Positions 1 through 10,109 of a stretch of DNA of 64,000 nucleotides are shown one piece after another (positions within the stretch are counted from its first letter, which is position 1; each line of letters starts with the position of its first letter). A model generated the notes under the pieces. The model was not told the DNA's origin and searched no databases. It saw nothing but the letters and a program-made list of their open reading frames with translations. Source of the DNA: Narthecium ossifragum (lineage: Eukaryota > Streptophyta > Magnoliopsida > Dioscoreales > Nartheciaceae); contig OY986971.1 of NCBI GenBank assembly GCA_963920575.1, positions 16,978,492-17,042,491 of the forward strand. The letters are read 5' to 3'. Made by a program: the position numbers and the translations under genes.

Positions 1-307
1 TCTTCGGTCGCCCCTACCGGGGCGGTGTTTGGTGACGTGGCGGCGTCTGGCGATCTCAGTTTTACCTTTTTGTTATAGATAGTCTCCTACGGGAGTGATA
101 ATTGTATAATTTCCCTGTTTTGAGGATTTGTATTATATTCCAGTTCAGTCTTTGAGGTTTGTGAATGTTTGTATAATACAAGATGATTATGAATTGCTAG
201 GGTGACCACTACGATTAGAGGGAAATTTCGCCAAAATTTCCGCAGTAGGTTAGGTTCCGGTTCGCGTCGCCCGGCCCGGTTGGGCCTACGCGGATCGGGG
301 CGCGATA
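1..307 (+). repeat. 3' end of a Tekay-type LTR (5' LTR of Tek-1)
   Basis: Matches 8941-9265 almost base for base, apart from an 18-base segment (about 8993-9010) present only in the second copy. The end reads CGGGGCGCGATA where the canonical family end is GGGGCGCGACA, so the terminal CA has become TA. The LTR start is outside the window. Confidence 0.85.
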
Positions 308-310
308 ACT

Positions 311-326
311 TGGTACCAGACCATAG
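311..326 (+). other. Primer-binding site resembling initiator tRNA-Met
   Basis: TGGTACCAGACC begins three bases after the LTR end. The usual plant tRNA-iMet site is TGGTATCAGAGC, so this copy has drifted at two places. Position and sequence together identify 1-307 as a 5' LTR and fix the element's direction. Confidence 0.7.
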
Positions 327-482
327 GCTGTAGATCCCAGGGTGTAGGATCAGGATTCGGTTGAGATTGAGCGTGGAATGGGTTAGTTCTATGTCTAGAA
401 CATCCATGCATGCTCTCTTTGTGTTGTGTATGTCTTCCGCTTTATTGTTATGCTGCTTTGTTTTACGGCTTCTGACGAGTGA

Positions 483-1434
483 ATGCTCATTTGTCGAGGT
501 GGGGCACGACCTGGTCGACCCGCCCGACCAGACATGGTAGCCCCTGTCAGGGAGGTCAGAGCTAGACGGGCTGATCCATCATCAACGACGGTTTTGGTCG
601 CACGGGAGGAGACCCATCTCGCCGAGGAGAGGGTTCTTCCTCCTGTCGATGGGCGGACCGCTGTGGCAGTCTTGTTGGGCTTTCTACAGCTGGATCCGTC
701 TAGGTTCAGTGGTGGGTCAGCAGGTCCAGTGGCCAGGGCACGTCAGTTTGAGCAGGGGTTTTCGATCAGAGATCAGACGACGGACCAGTTCTTACCGCTT
801 CCAGCGTACTCAACAGTTCTGAACTGCGCCTTGGCAATAGAGGCGCAGTTGCAAGACGAAAGGTGTCGGGCAGTTCCACCGGCATTCCCTACCAGCACAC
901 AGCAGAGGCCCCAGTTCAGAGGGGGATTCGGCGGAGGCCAACAGCGGCGTCAGCGACACTTCCAGCAGCAGTTGCAGCAGTCCCAACAGTAGTTGCCGAG
1001 TTCAGTAGGCCAGTTTCTCCGGACGGCCGGGCCGTTTGGGCAGGCTTCGTCAGGGGGAGGCCATGGTCAGCAGCCTGGCACGTCAGTCACGTGGTTCCTG
1101 TGCGGGCAGCTGGGGCACTACCGTAGAGACTGTTCCTTGCGAGGAGCGCGGGGCGCTGTGCCGCAGGGCAGTAGAAGCGGAGGGCCCAGTGCTTGGCAGG
1201 GGAGCAGTGGTGGGCTCAGGTCAGGGGCTGGACCGAGCTGCTCCAGAGGTGGAGGCGGCTAGCGGGGGCATGTGTTTGCCCTCCCAGTTCGCGAGCAGCA
1301 GGACACCGTTCAGCTGTATCAGCCGCCACCGCAGAACCAGCAGCCGTTACAGGACCAGTAGCCGTAGCAGTACTAGCGGGCCACGGCAGAGCCATCCATC
1401 CTCAGAGGTATCTTTCAGCTTTCTAGTTCCTTAG
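483..1434 (+). pseudogene. gag of Tek-1, degenerate with internal deletion
   Basis: Gag forms the virus-like particle and binds RNA. The N-terminal part is readable (FLQLDPSRFSGG is a typical Tekay gag phrase), but the reading jumps from there to a late gag segment (around EQGFSIRDQ). The central gag domain appears deleted. A glutamine/glycine-rich stretch follows and ends in a stop at 990. A zinc knuckle is visible near 1086-1140 as FLCGQLGHYRRDC in a shifted frame; its first cysteine has become tryptophan. The rest up to 1434 is spread over several frames. No functional product is expected. Confidence 0.7.
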
Positions 1435-1439
1435 TAGAT

Positions 1440-2090
1440 GTGCTGATAGATTCAGGGGCGTCTCACTCCTACATTGCTAGCATGTGCGTGGCATCGCAAG
1501 GGTTAGACACGAGTCAGCTAGAGGTGGCACAGTCTGTAGACTCACCGCTCTGCGGAGCAGTCAGGGTAGACCGGGTCTGCCGATCGTGTTCGTTGGAGGT
1601 TGGAGGCCTCTGGGTCTGTCTAGACCTGCGGGTACTAGACATGACCGGCTTTGATGTGATACTCGGTATGGACTGGTTGGCAGCATATCGGGCCGTCATC
1701 GATTGTGGTCGTCGGAGGGTGGTCGCTTGGACACCCGACGCGACACGGTTTGTGTTGTTGGGGGATCGGTTCTCCGCCAATTCCTTTGCTTGTGGTGTAG
1801 GGAGGCGTGGCAGCGAGCTCTCAGCCTTGTTGGCCAGCATGTCCGGTTATGAGGGAGTGCAGCAGAGCAGTTTTCCCAGGATCGTGTGCGACTACACCGA
1901 CGTGTTTCCCAAGGTGTTGCTAGGGCTTCCACCGCCCAAAGAGGTCGATTTTGAGATCAACCTAGTACCAGGTACCGCACCGATCTCTCTCCCAGCTTTC
2001 AGGATGGCACCAGTAGAGCAGAGTGAGTTGAGGACCCAGCTAGACGAGCTTACCAGCAGAGGCTTCATCCGTCTCAGCATGTCTCCCTAG
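1440..2090 (+). pseudogene. Aspartic protease and start of RT, Tek-1
   Basis: A 216-codon open stretch begins with MLIDSGASHSYIA, whose DSGA is the retroviral-type aspartic protease active site. A second typical segment, DVILGMDWLAAY, follows at about residue 76. The C-terminal third is the connection to reverse transcriptase (PAFRMAPVEQSELR). It ends at TAG 2088-2090, where relatives read Pro-Trp-Gly-Ala-Pro; one G-to-A change in TGG explains the stop, and the same frame continues into RT. Confidence 0.8.
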
Positions 2091-2099
2091 GGTGCGCCA

Positions 2100-3190
2100 G
2101 TGTTGTTCGCAAAGAAGAAGGATGGTAACCTTCGACTTTGCATAGACTACAGGATGCTCAACAGGGTGACGGTGAAGAACAGGTACCCGATGCCAAGGAT
2201 CGATGACTTGTTTGACCAGCTGCGAGGATCTTCAATGTTCTTGAAGATCGATCTCCGCACCGGCTACCACCAGTTGAGGGTTCGGGATTGCGACATCCCG
2301 AAGACGGCTTTTCGGACTCAGTACGGCCTATACGAGTTCGTGGTGATGTCGTTTGGGCTGACGAACGCGCCAGCAGCGTTCATGGATCTCATGCAGAGGA
2401 TCTTCCGGCCTTTCCTAGATGAGTTCGTGGTGGTGTTCGTCGATGATATTCTCATCTACTCTCGGTCAGAGGCGGAGCACGAGCGACACTTGGCGACAGT
2501 GTTGTCGCTACTTTGAGAGCATCGGCTTTATGCCAAGGCTTCCAAGTGCGAGTTCTGGCTTGCACAGGTGGGGATCCTTGGACACGTGGTGTCGGCAGAA
2601 GGGATCTCAGTCGACCCCACCAAGGTCGAGGCAGTGGTACAGTGGTAGAGACCGAGGACAGTGTTCGAGGTCCGTAGGTTCCTGGGCTTGGCGGGGTACT
2701 ACAGGCGGTTCGTACAAGACTTCTCCAGAGTTGCCAGACCGTTGACCAGACTAACATAGAAGGCCGTCCCGTTCATGTGGGATGATGCTTGTGAGCGAGC
2801 CTTCGTAGAGCTGAGGACCAGGCTGACCAGCGCAATGGTGCTGATCGTCCCTGAGCGGGGCGTTGGTTACAGTGTCTACTGCGACGCCAGCGGTGAGGGT
2901 TTGGGGTGTGTCGTCATGCAGGAGGGCCACGCAGTTTCCTATGGTTCTCGCCAGCTGAAGAACCATGAGAGGAACTAGCCGACCCATGACTTAGAGCTAG
3001 CAGCAGTGGTCTTCGCCCTGAAGATCTGGCGTCACTACCTCTATGGCGCTTGAGGCACGTTTTCACCCAACGTGACCTCAACCTGAGGCAGCGACGCTGG
3101 ATGGAGCTATTGGAGGACTATGACTTCGAGTTGCATTACCATCCTGGTAAGGCAAATGTCGTAGCAGACGCGCTGAGCAAACAGGTGTGA
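2100..3190 (+). pseudogene. Reverse transcriptase and RNase H, Tek-1
   Basis: Copies element RNA into DNA. The RT core reads [16 protein letters not shown], then [13 protein letters not shown], then the catalytic block [12 protein letters not shown] (YVDD box as FVDD). The frame shifts after about 2515, continues as [16 protein letters not shown], and carries stops near 2646 and 2757. RNase H shows YCDASGEGLG and [12 protein letters not shown], with further stops near 2976 and 3050, and ends with [15 protein letters not shown] before a stop at 3188. Several stops are TAG or TGA where relatives have CAG or CGA, which fits C-to-T decay. The RT core is well preserved, but the chain cannot be made whole. 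Confidence 0.85.
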
Positions 3191-3214
3191 GAAACCAGAG
3201 CAGCAGTTGCAGGT

Positions 3215-4139
3215 ATGTCAGCGCGGCAGTGGCAGGCTCTAGAGACGGCAGACCAGTTGGGGCTCGAGTTTGAGGATCGGGGATCCAGCAGCTTCCTCTA
3301 CGCAGTGCAGAGTATGCTAGCAGTCTTAGCCAGAGTGTTAGAGGCACAACACAGTGACCCAGAGCTCGAGGAGTTACGCACAGCAATGGGCACAAAGGGC
3401 GTAGACAGAGACTGGGCAGTATCGCCAGAAGGAGGGCTATGGTTCCGAGGCAGAGTAGCAGTTCCAGCAGATCCGGTCCTTCGAGACGATGTCCTACGAG
3501 AGTTCCACCACTCTCGCTTTGCAGTTCATCCCGGCGGCACCAAGATGTACTAGGATCTTCGACGACAGTTCTGGTGGAGCGGGATGAAGAGAGCAGTGAC
3601 GGAGTTCGTATCGCGCTGCCTTACCTGTCAGAAGGTCAAGGCAGAGCACCAGCGGATTTCGAGGTTACTTCAGCCGCTTCCACTAGCTGAGTGGAAGTGG
3701 GAGCACATCACAATGGACTTCGTGACCGGGCTACAGAGATCTCCTAGGGGGAATGATACCATTTGGGTCATCGTTGATCGATTGACCAAATCGGCGCACT
3801 TCCTGCCTATGCGGACGACAGACTCGACTGACAGGTTGGGCAGTTTGTACGACCGAGAGGTAGTAAGACTACACGGGGTTCCAGTTTCTATCGTGTCAGA
3901 CCATGACCCCAGGGTCACCAGCAGGTTCTGGCGGGGCTTTCAGGAGGCAGTTGGCACACTTCTGACGTTCAGTACGGCATTTCATCCGCAGACACACGGG
4001 CAGTCAGAGCGGACGATCCAGATCTTGGAGGACATACTGAGAGCATGTGTCCTCGACGCAGGAGGCAGCTGGGAGGAGCACGTTCCCTTGGTGGAGTTTG
4101 CCTACAACAACAGCTACCAGTCCATTATTGGAGTAGCAC
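3215..4139 (+). pseudogene. Integrase of Tek-1, truncated by an insertion
   Basis: Integrase inserts the element copy into DNA. The zinc-binding region shows a His pair around HHSRFAVHPGG and the Cys pair in CLTCQK. A stop at 3551 (MY then TAG) lies between them. The catalytic core has the three acidic residues: Asp in TMDFV, Asp in VSDHDPR, and Glu in GQSERTIQ. The reading stops being integrase at 4139, shortly after NNSYQS, where an opposite-strand LTR begins. The C-terminal domain and chromodomain of this copy are absent. Confidence 0.85.
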
Positions 4140-5573
4140 TGTCGCGCCCCGACCCGCGTAGGTCCAACCGGGCCGGGCGATATGAACCAGAACCTAACTT
4201 ACTGTGGAAAATTTTGGCGAGGTTTCCCTCTAATCGTAGTGGTTACCCTAGCAAATCATAACCATCCTGTATTATACAAACATTCACAACTTCAAAGACT
4301 GAAACAGAATATTTATATACAAAACCTCAAAACAGGGAAATTATACATTTATCACTCCCATAGGAGACTATCTATCACAAAAGGGTGTAAAGCTGTAAAG
4401 ATCGCCACCTCTCAAGCACCGCCAGACGCCGCCACATCAACAAACTCCGGCCCGGTAGGGGCGACCAAAGAAGAGCTAGGGGCAGCACCTGCAAAACGCA
4501 GCCCGAGTAGGAGTGAGAACTAAGCTCAGCAGGGACACTACACTACGACACTCACAAGGGAGGGAACACAACAGTGTTGCCCTCAAGCAGAGGTTGGGTG
4601 TACACAGGGGTCCCATAACCCCACCGCATGTCCCTGAAAAGAGACTCCAGTCTTGAACTCCAATCGGACTAGTCACATACTGGGCCGCCCTCAGCGAGGC
4701 AGACCAACACTGCCATCTCACTAGTAGGAACCCGACTCTGCTAGGCGGGCAACCAACACCGCTGAGTAGGCACCACCTCTACCCATGAGACAATGAACCA
4801 GACACCGGCTACACCTCCACACTCGGCCCGAGGCCGACACGACGTCTATAATCATCAAGCAACATGTATTCAGGTCATCTAACCCTATCATCGAAAACGA
4901 CTGAATACTACAAATCGAGTCCTGGACCAAGCTACCCGCAACGGTCCTAGAGCTAGATCCGGGCTACCCGAAAGCCCCGGATCGGCAACGCCCTACACAG
5001 ATGCAACTAATGCGCAACACAATGCATGTTATGGACATGCGCAGGATAATACAGATAAACATGCAATAGTATGTGATGATATATCAAACAAGGTCTGGGC
5101 ATGGCACCCTGCCGGCCCGGGGTGGTGAACATGAAAATAAGGTCTAGGGACTGCTACAGTTGTACCCCACCAACTGTCAGCAGTCCACCACAACACCTGC
5201 AGCGGGAAGCAGCCCCACAAACAACAGCTCACAGATAACACAGATAAAGCTCTCGGCGCACGCCGGCATGCAAGGCTAGGAAAAGCTGTAGGGCTACCGC
5301 CCGTTTATTCTAAACATCCCGGAAGTCATCAATCCCCCGGTTCACCACTGCCCTATTATAGGGCTAACATGCTTAAACATATGTACAAGGTATTAAGACA
5401 GTAAAGAAAACCATCATATAAAGCCCCGCGGGCAAAACAAGGTAATTTTCCTCTCTCTGCCAAGGGAGTATCGATCCCTCTCATGACAGAGAGCGAACTC
5501 TCCATACCACGCTAAGTCCGGACGATCTATCCGACTCGCGATAGGGAACGTCCCATGCTATCCAAGGCACCGA

Positions 5574-5665
5574 GATCGATCGCCCTCACCCGGGGCCGAT
5601 CGATCCTGCTCGGGTTCAGCATGCCCAACGAAGAGGGATCGATCCATCTCACAGACGGATCGATC
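5574..5665. repeat. GATCGATC palindrome cluster inside the Tek-2 LTR
   Basis: Four GATCGATC octamers begin at 5574, 5598, 5637 and 5658, that is, two pairs spaced 24 and 21 bp. They lie downstream of the TATA box on the minus strand, so they would be in the transcribed part of the LTR. The related solo LTR has a counterpart at 45638-45844. Confidence 0.8.
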
Positions 5666-6214
5666 GCGTTGGGTTCTCCGGTAAGCCGACGGCGAGAAAT
5701 ACGGTCGGAAAACTCCACCAATTCCCACCAAAATCTGGGATCTAGTGGGACGAACGATCACGAATCCAAAACCGGTGGAAAAACTGCAATCTAACAAGTA
5801 TACAACAGGATGTAAGCATAAGAACATCGACAGCAGGAAAAACTTCCAAAAACCAGAAGAATGTAGGTAGGTGATGAGAATGCATAATGTTATATTTTTA
5901 CCCCTTAATACTTAGTCTCCTGTGCTTATTTAGTTCCTAAATACACTCATTATTCTTATATTTTGATTTAGGATGCAATTGAAGTCCTTAGTCGAAAAGA
6001 AGCTGAAAAGAGTGCATGGATCATCTTTAAAGATTAATCTGTACCTTCTCATGAAGAACCAGATGATGTGCCATATATCGTTGGAAAGCTCTTGAAGTCT
6101 ATTTTCTGGAGAATTTTACGGTTCGTGATTCTGAGTTTCCTAGAGGAAGTTACGGCAATTTCAGTACCGATGGCGCAGTCTGGATGGCAGAACAGTAAAT
6201 ATGCTGGAAAGTTG

Positions 6215-6502
6215 GATCGATCCGACACCCTGGTGGGATCGATCCGACTATGCAGAATCGTGACAGAACATATATTGTTTGGCTGAACATGGTCCGATCG
6301 ATCCCTACATCCATCCTATGAGGTTCGATCGATCGGACACCTAAAGTTCGATCGATTGGACTCAGGAATAGCCAAAGAAGGTGGATTTTTACGCAACCGA
6401 TCGATCCAGCACCCATAGTTCGATCGATCGGACTCGGGCGTAACTAGAAATTGAAGGTTCTTAATGAGACCGATCGATCCGACATCCCGAGAAGGATCGA
6501 TC
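6215..6502. promoter_or_regulatory. Paired GATCGATC module upstream of TATA (solo Athila LTR)
   Basis: Octamers begin at 6215/6237, 6296, 6327/6350, 6399/6422 and 6472/6495 (6350 reads GATCGATT). Spacing within pairs is 22 or 23 bp, and pairs recur at 72-73 bp (6327, 6399, 6472). GTGACAGA lies at 6260-6267, after the second octamer of the first pair. The array ends about 65 bp before the TATA box. A regulatory role is inferred from position only. Confidence 0.6.
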
Positions 6503-6565
6503 GGACTTTCCCAGTTAATTAAATCAACGGTTTAGATCTAATCCGTTGATGGAGAGACTTTGGGG

Positions 6566-6575
6566 CTATAAATAG
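6566..6575 (+). promoter_or_regulatory. TATA box of the solo Athila LTR
   Basis: CTATAAATAG follows the palindrome array at the usual U3/R position. The same word stands at the same place in the D-element LTR (30996-31005). Confidence 0.75.
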
Positions 6576-7605
6576 GACTCTTTCTAGGGTTTGAGGGGGG
6601 ATTCTTGAACACTTTTGGATGCTCTTTCTCCTCCTTTATATTTTTTCTAGTTTTTATCTCGTTTATTGGAATCTTTTGAGGATTGTTCTCGATGGCCCTG
6701 CGTGGCTAAATCTTGATCCTTGGTCGAGGAGACTGAAACCTCGGGATCAATGAAACTGTGAGATCTAATTAATTTTTATTGTTCAGTTTATAGATGAGTA
6801 TTGAATATTCTTCTGTGTTTATTTTCATGATTGTCTTGTTTAATTACTAGGAGCGCTACTAGTTTATTATTCATTGCGATCTACTGCTAGGTTGGATATC
6901 AAATCCGGAATTGTTTGATCCCTCTAATCTGCGAAGCAACTAGGGTTTAATAATCTACTGCATTTCAGAGATTGTTAGGTCTTAGGAAGAATATTTGACT
7001 AGATTAAATGCAACCGCTTGTGCTTGTGTTGTTTAGCTTCATCGATCTCCCTATTCTTAACGCTGCTACTAGATTAAATCTACAGCGCTTGTCTTAGGTT
7101 GTTTAGTAGTTAGGGTTAATTGGATCGCTTGTTTCTAATTAACTAAAATTGAGGAGAGATTCGAATTGAATTCGGACGATGAATATTCATGGTATGAATT
7201 GATTGATACTTGCATCTATGATCAGTTGTTGGATTCCGATGGTGGATGTTGACTCAGTCCAAGGTTTGTTCTCTTGATTCAACTTGTTTCTTCGTTTTAG
7301 ATTATTTCTTTACTGTTTTTCTTCACGTTTAAAACCCCCCTATCTTTGTTCACTTAGCACAAAACTAGGCTAAACACTCTTCGTGGGATCGACTCATACT
7401 CGCACTACTACATTTATCATAAAGAGTATTGGTTTTATTTTTGAGTGCCTGCGACAACACATCAGTAGGAATCCCTACCGGAGCAAGAGCAGCTTCAATC
7501 CCAGCTGCTAGGCCTTGGATCGTCCGCAACCTCTTCGAAATCCTGAGAAAATCTCAACCAAGAACTCGTATTTCCAAAGAGATTCAAGGAAGAAGGTTCT
7601 GTCTG

Positions 7606-7614
7606 CTTTATAGG
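7606..7614 (-). promoter_or_regulatory. TATA box of the Tek-2 LTR
   Basis: On the minus strand GCCTATAAAGC. The homologous LTR at 44302-46583 has its own TATA-like word at 46188-46197 with the same flanking sequence (GGTTCGT upstream). Confidence 0.6.
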
Positions 7615-7656
7615 CAAACGAACCGACTAAGTAGAATCAATCCGTCCAAGGAGACC

Positions 7657-7855
7657 GATCGATCCAGCCAAGAGAGCGATCGATCCAGCCAAGGAGACCG
7701 ATCGATCCAGCCAAGGGAACGATCGATCCAACCAAGAGACCGATCGATCCTTCTCCGATTCCAATCGATCCGTCCTAAGCGACCGATCGATCCTTCTCAA
7801 CGATCCACATTCCTATCAAAGACCGATCGATCCCTCTAGCAAGGAAGGATCGATC
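7657..7855 (-). promoter_or_regulatory. 21-bp periodic GATCGATC array upstream of TATA (Tek-2 LTR)
   Basis: Octamers begin at 7657, 7678, 7700, 7721, 7742, 7763 (AATCGATC), 7784, 7824 and 7848. The first seven keep a 21-22 bp step, with units of the form ACCGATCGATCCAGCCAAG. On the minus strand this block lies directly upstream of the LTR TATA box at 7606-7614. Confidence 0.65.
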
Positions 7856-8067
7856 CGTCTCTCGCAGGAAGCTGGACTTGGGCTAAAACTTAAACCCAAG
7901 CCCGGATCTTTCGATCCCGGATCCCACTAACCATTCTAGCCAAACAATACTACAAACATGGTCAGTGTGTGCACACGAGAGTGTGAAACAAGCCGACAAG
8001 GCGCAATTTACCAAATTGCCATTGCGGTCCACGACGAGCCACAGGAGTAGAGGGACGGGTCCTCACA

Positions 8068-8086
8068 TCCTAATTCCCTTAAAGGA
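8068..8086 (-). other. Polypurine-like tract at the 3' LTR of Tek-2
   Basis: On the minus strand TTTAAGGGAATTAGGA runs into the LTR start TGTGAGGACC. Position and composition fit a weakened polypurine tract, the primer for plus-strand synthesis. Confidence 0.6.
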
Positions 8087-8160
8087 AATCTCGTCCCGAG
8101 ATACGATAAAGGTAGGGCTCGGAACAAAAGAAACGGCTACACTAGAAGACAGGACAAAAG

Positions 8161-8460
8161 TTACCTCGAGAAGGGAACAAGTGCGGATATGCGAGGCTCG
8201 CGCTCCCAGGTCATCTCCTCGACGCCTCTGTGCCTCCATAGTACCTTGACCAAGGGAATCGTCTTGCCCCGCAAGACCTGATCCCTCCGATCAAGTACTC
8301 GAACAGGCTGCTCAACGAACGTCGCGTCTGACTCAAGCTCGATGTCATCCACTCTGATGACAGGCGATGGGTCGGGGTGGTACTTCCTCAGCATCGACAC
8401 GTGAAAGGTCGGGTGCATAGCAGACATGTGCTGAGGAAGGTCCAAGCGGTAGGCTATAAT
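8161..8460 (-). pseudogene. C-terminal integrase tail and chromodomain of Tek-2
   Basis: The minus-strand reading runs HPTFHVSMLRKYHPDPS, a standard phrase at the integrase end of Tekay polyproteins. It then continues to QPVRVLDRRDQVLRGKTIP and VKVLWRHRGVEEMTWERE, the chromodomain that directs such elements to marked heterochromatin. The aromatic and acidic pattern of the chromodomain is kept. Upstream sequence ends at 8460 against a plus-strand LTR fragment, so only the last 100 or so codons remain. They are uninterrupted, unlike Tek-1. Confidence 0.8.
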
Positions 8461-9265
8461 AGGGCGCTGGCGATGGGTTGTTCTCCGATCCGGGGCTTTC
8501 GGGTAGTCCGGATCTAGCTCTAGGACCGTTGCGGGTAGCTTGGTTCAGGACTCGATTTGTAGTATTCTGTCGTTTTCGATGATAGGGTTAGATGACCTGA
8601 ATATATGTTGTTTGATGTTTGGAGGTTGTATCGGCCTCGAGCCAAGTCCTGAGGTGTAGGCGGTATCCGGCAGTCTTTGACTCTCTGAGTGGGAGGTGTG
8701 CCCACTCTGCGGTGCCTTGTCCCGCCAGTAGTGTTCACGGTCCTGCTGTGAGTCCACAGTGCTTGGAGCCTGCGTTTTGGGATATCCAGTGGGGTTATGG
8801 GACCTTTCTATACATCCAGGCTTTGCGTGGGGGCGACACTGTTGTGTTCCCTCCCTTGTGAGTGTCGTAGTGTAGTGTCCCTGCTGAGCTTAGTGCTCAC
8901 TCCTACCCGGGCTGCGTTTTGCAGGTGCTGGCGCTAGCTCTTCTTCGGTCGCCCCTACCGGGCCGGTGTTTGGTGACGTGGCGGCGTCTGGCGGTGCTTG
9001 AGGAGTGGCGATCTCAGTTTTACCTTTTTGTTATAGATAGTCTCCTACGGGAGTGATAAATGTATAATTTCCTTGTTTTGAGGATTTGTATTATATTCCA
9101 GTTCAGTCTTTGAGGTTTGTGAATGTTTGTATAATACAAGATGATTATGAATTGCTAGGGTGACCACTACGATTACAGGGAAACCTTGCCAAAATTTTCG
9201 TAGTAGATTTGGTTCCGGTTCGCGTCGCCCGGCCCGGTTGGGCCTACGCGGGTCGAGGCGCGACA
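8461..9265 (+). repeat. 3' part of a Tekay LTR (probable 3' LTR of Tek-1)
   Basis: Begins abruptly with AGGGCGCTGGCGATGGGTTG, homologous to the middle of the LTRs at 49362 and 50866. It ends GCGCGACA at 9265. Its last 325 bases match 1-307. The 5' half is missing at the junction with Tek-2. Confidence 0.75.
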
Positions 9266-9576
9266 CCTACCGGGTAGTTGGTCTGCGGTACGGCAGTGCT
9301 AGGCGGAGTTTGAGAGGTGGCGATCATTTAAAGCTTTAAACCTATGTTAGTTAGTCTCCTACGGGAGTAATGTTGTATTTGAATCTTCCCCTCTCCGAGG
9401 ATATGTATATTAAATTCACTTGGATTTTGTAATCTTGGGTTCGATGTTGTTTAAATGGTTGTATTAAATTGAGTGTGTTTTGGTGAATTGCTCGGGGGAC
9501 CAATAGGTTAGACGGAACCCTCGCCAATTTTCCACGTTTCGTTTGGTGTTGGGCTTTCACGGGTCGGGGCGCGACA
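9266..9576 (+). repeat. 3' end of an older Tekay LTR
   Basis: Homologous but diverged relative to the LTR just before it, and it resembles the solo LTR at 44302-46583 read in reverse. It ends CGGGTCGGGGCGCGACA. Immediately after it, at 9577, minus-strand Athila RT sequence begins. This LTR therefore belongs to the outermost Tekay element inserted in that Athila RT. The rest lies left of the window. Confidence 0.7.
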
Positions 9577-10109
9577 GCAATAATAACTCGGACCATAAAG
9601 TCTTTTTAAGATTTGACCAATGAAAGGGAGAGAGAAGTGATATTTCCTAGTCAAAGCTTTTAATTTCCTATAATCAATGCAAACACGCCATCCCATGGTC
9701 TAACGCATTGAGATCTTATCACCATTCTCATTTTCTACAACTATTAAGCCGGATTTCTTAGGAACGACTTGCATGGGGCTGACCCATTGGCTATCAGAAA
9801 TTGGGTAAATAATACCAGCATCTAAAAGTTTCACCACCTCTTTCGTCACCACCTCTTTCATATTAGGATTAAAGCGATGTTGCATTTTCCTAACAATTTT
9901 AGATTCATCCTCGAGATGAATCTTATGCATGCAAATCAAGGGGTCAATACCTTTCAAATCAGCCACTGACCAACCTATGGCTTTCCTATGTTGTTTCAGA
10001 ACCTCTATAAGTTGACTCTCGTGATCTTTTGAAAGTGAAGACGAAATTATAACAGGAAGAGAGGAATCTGATCCTGGAAACACATATTTTAACGTTTTAG
10101 GCAGTGGTT
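9577..10109 (-). pseudogene. RT N-terminal part of Ath-2
   Basis: The minus-strand frame 10083-9700 carries the region before RT: LKQHRKAIGWSVADLKGI, then DAGIIYPISDSQWVSP. A frame change near 9700 leads to [18 protein letters not shown] and LKRLYGPSYYC, where the next bases are LTR. The catalytic FMDDF block is therefore lost. The same segment is intact in Ath-3 (56900-57190 and 56865 downward), which makes the identification firm. Confidence 0.85.

Larger units (their letters stand above)
5872..7464 (+). mobile_element. Solo Athila-type LTR with 5-bp target duplication
   Basis: Starts TGATGAGAATG and ends CACATCA. It is flanked by GTAGG at 5867-5871 and 7465-7469. The host Tek-2 LTR continues cleanly on both sides, judged against the related LTR at 44302-46583. 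The same LTR in reverse, with polypurine tract and primer site attached, is at 51426-52952, which identifies the family. The TATA box CTATAAATAG is at 6566-6575, and a GATCGATC pair array at 6215-6502 lies directly upstream. No internal sequence remains, so this is the product of LTR-LTR recombination. Confidence 0.9.
4140..8067 (-). repeat. Tekay-type 3' LTR of Tek-2, split by a solo LTR
   Basis: On the minus strand it starts TGTGAGGACC (8067) and ends GGGGCGCGACA (4140), the usual TG...CA ends. Without the nested solo LTR and one target copy it is about 2.33 kb, like the solo LTR at 44302-46583 (2,282 bp). A TATA box (CCTATAAAG on minus, 7606-7614) is preceded upstream by a dense GATCGATC array at 7657-7855. 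A second, smaller array lies downstream of TATA at 5574-5665. Confidence 0.85.
4140..8460 (-). mobile_element. Tek-2: 3' end of a minus-strand Tekay element inserted in Tek-1
   Basis: Read on the minus strand, this is the end of a Tekay polyprotein with chromodomain (8460-8161), a short tail with a purine-rich tract, then a 3' LTR (8067-4140). It interrupts the integrase of Tek-1. Its upstream part is missing because an LTR fragment of the opposite orientation starts at 8461. The far end is therefore lost and a target duplication cannot be checked. Confidence 0.75.
1..9265 (+). mobile_element. Tek-1: Tekay-type Ty3/gypsy element, degenerate, interrupted
   Basis: Plus-strand LTR retrotransposon with order LTR end, primer site, gag, protease, RT, RNase H, integrase, then an interruption at 4140. 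An LTR end nearly identical to 1-307 reappears at 8461-9265 and is the likely 3' LTR of the same element. The order and motif style fit the Tekay (Del) lineage. The 5' LTR is cut by the window edge, and the integrase C-terminus and chromodomain of this copy are missing. Every reading frame is broken, so the element is dead. It lies inside an older Tekay LTR whose tail is 9266-9576. Confidence 0.75.

Noticed and set aside
5555..5827. Frames rich in RSID/DRS residues in LTRs
   Set aside because: They are translations of GATCGATC repeats, not proteins.
7657..7855. CRISPR-like spacing of short repeats
   Set aside because: Repeats are 8-10 bp with no unique spacers of CRISPR length, and this is plant nuclear DNA.
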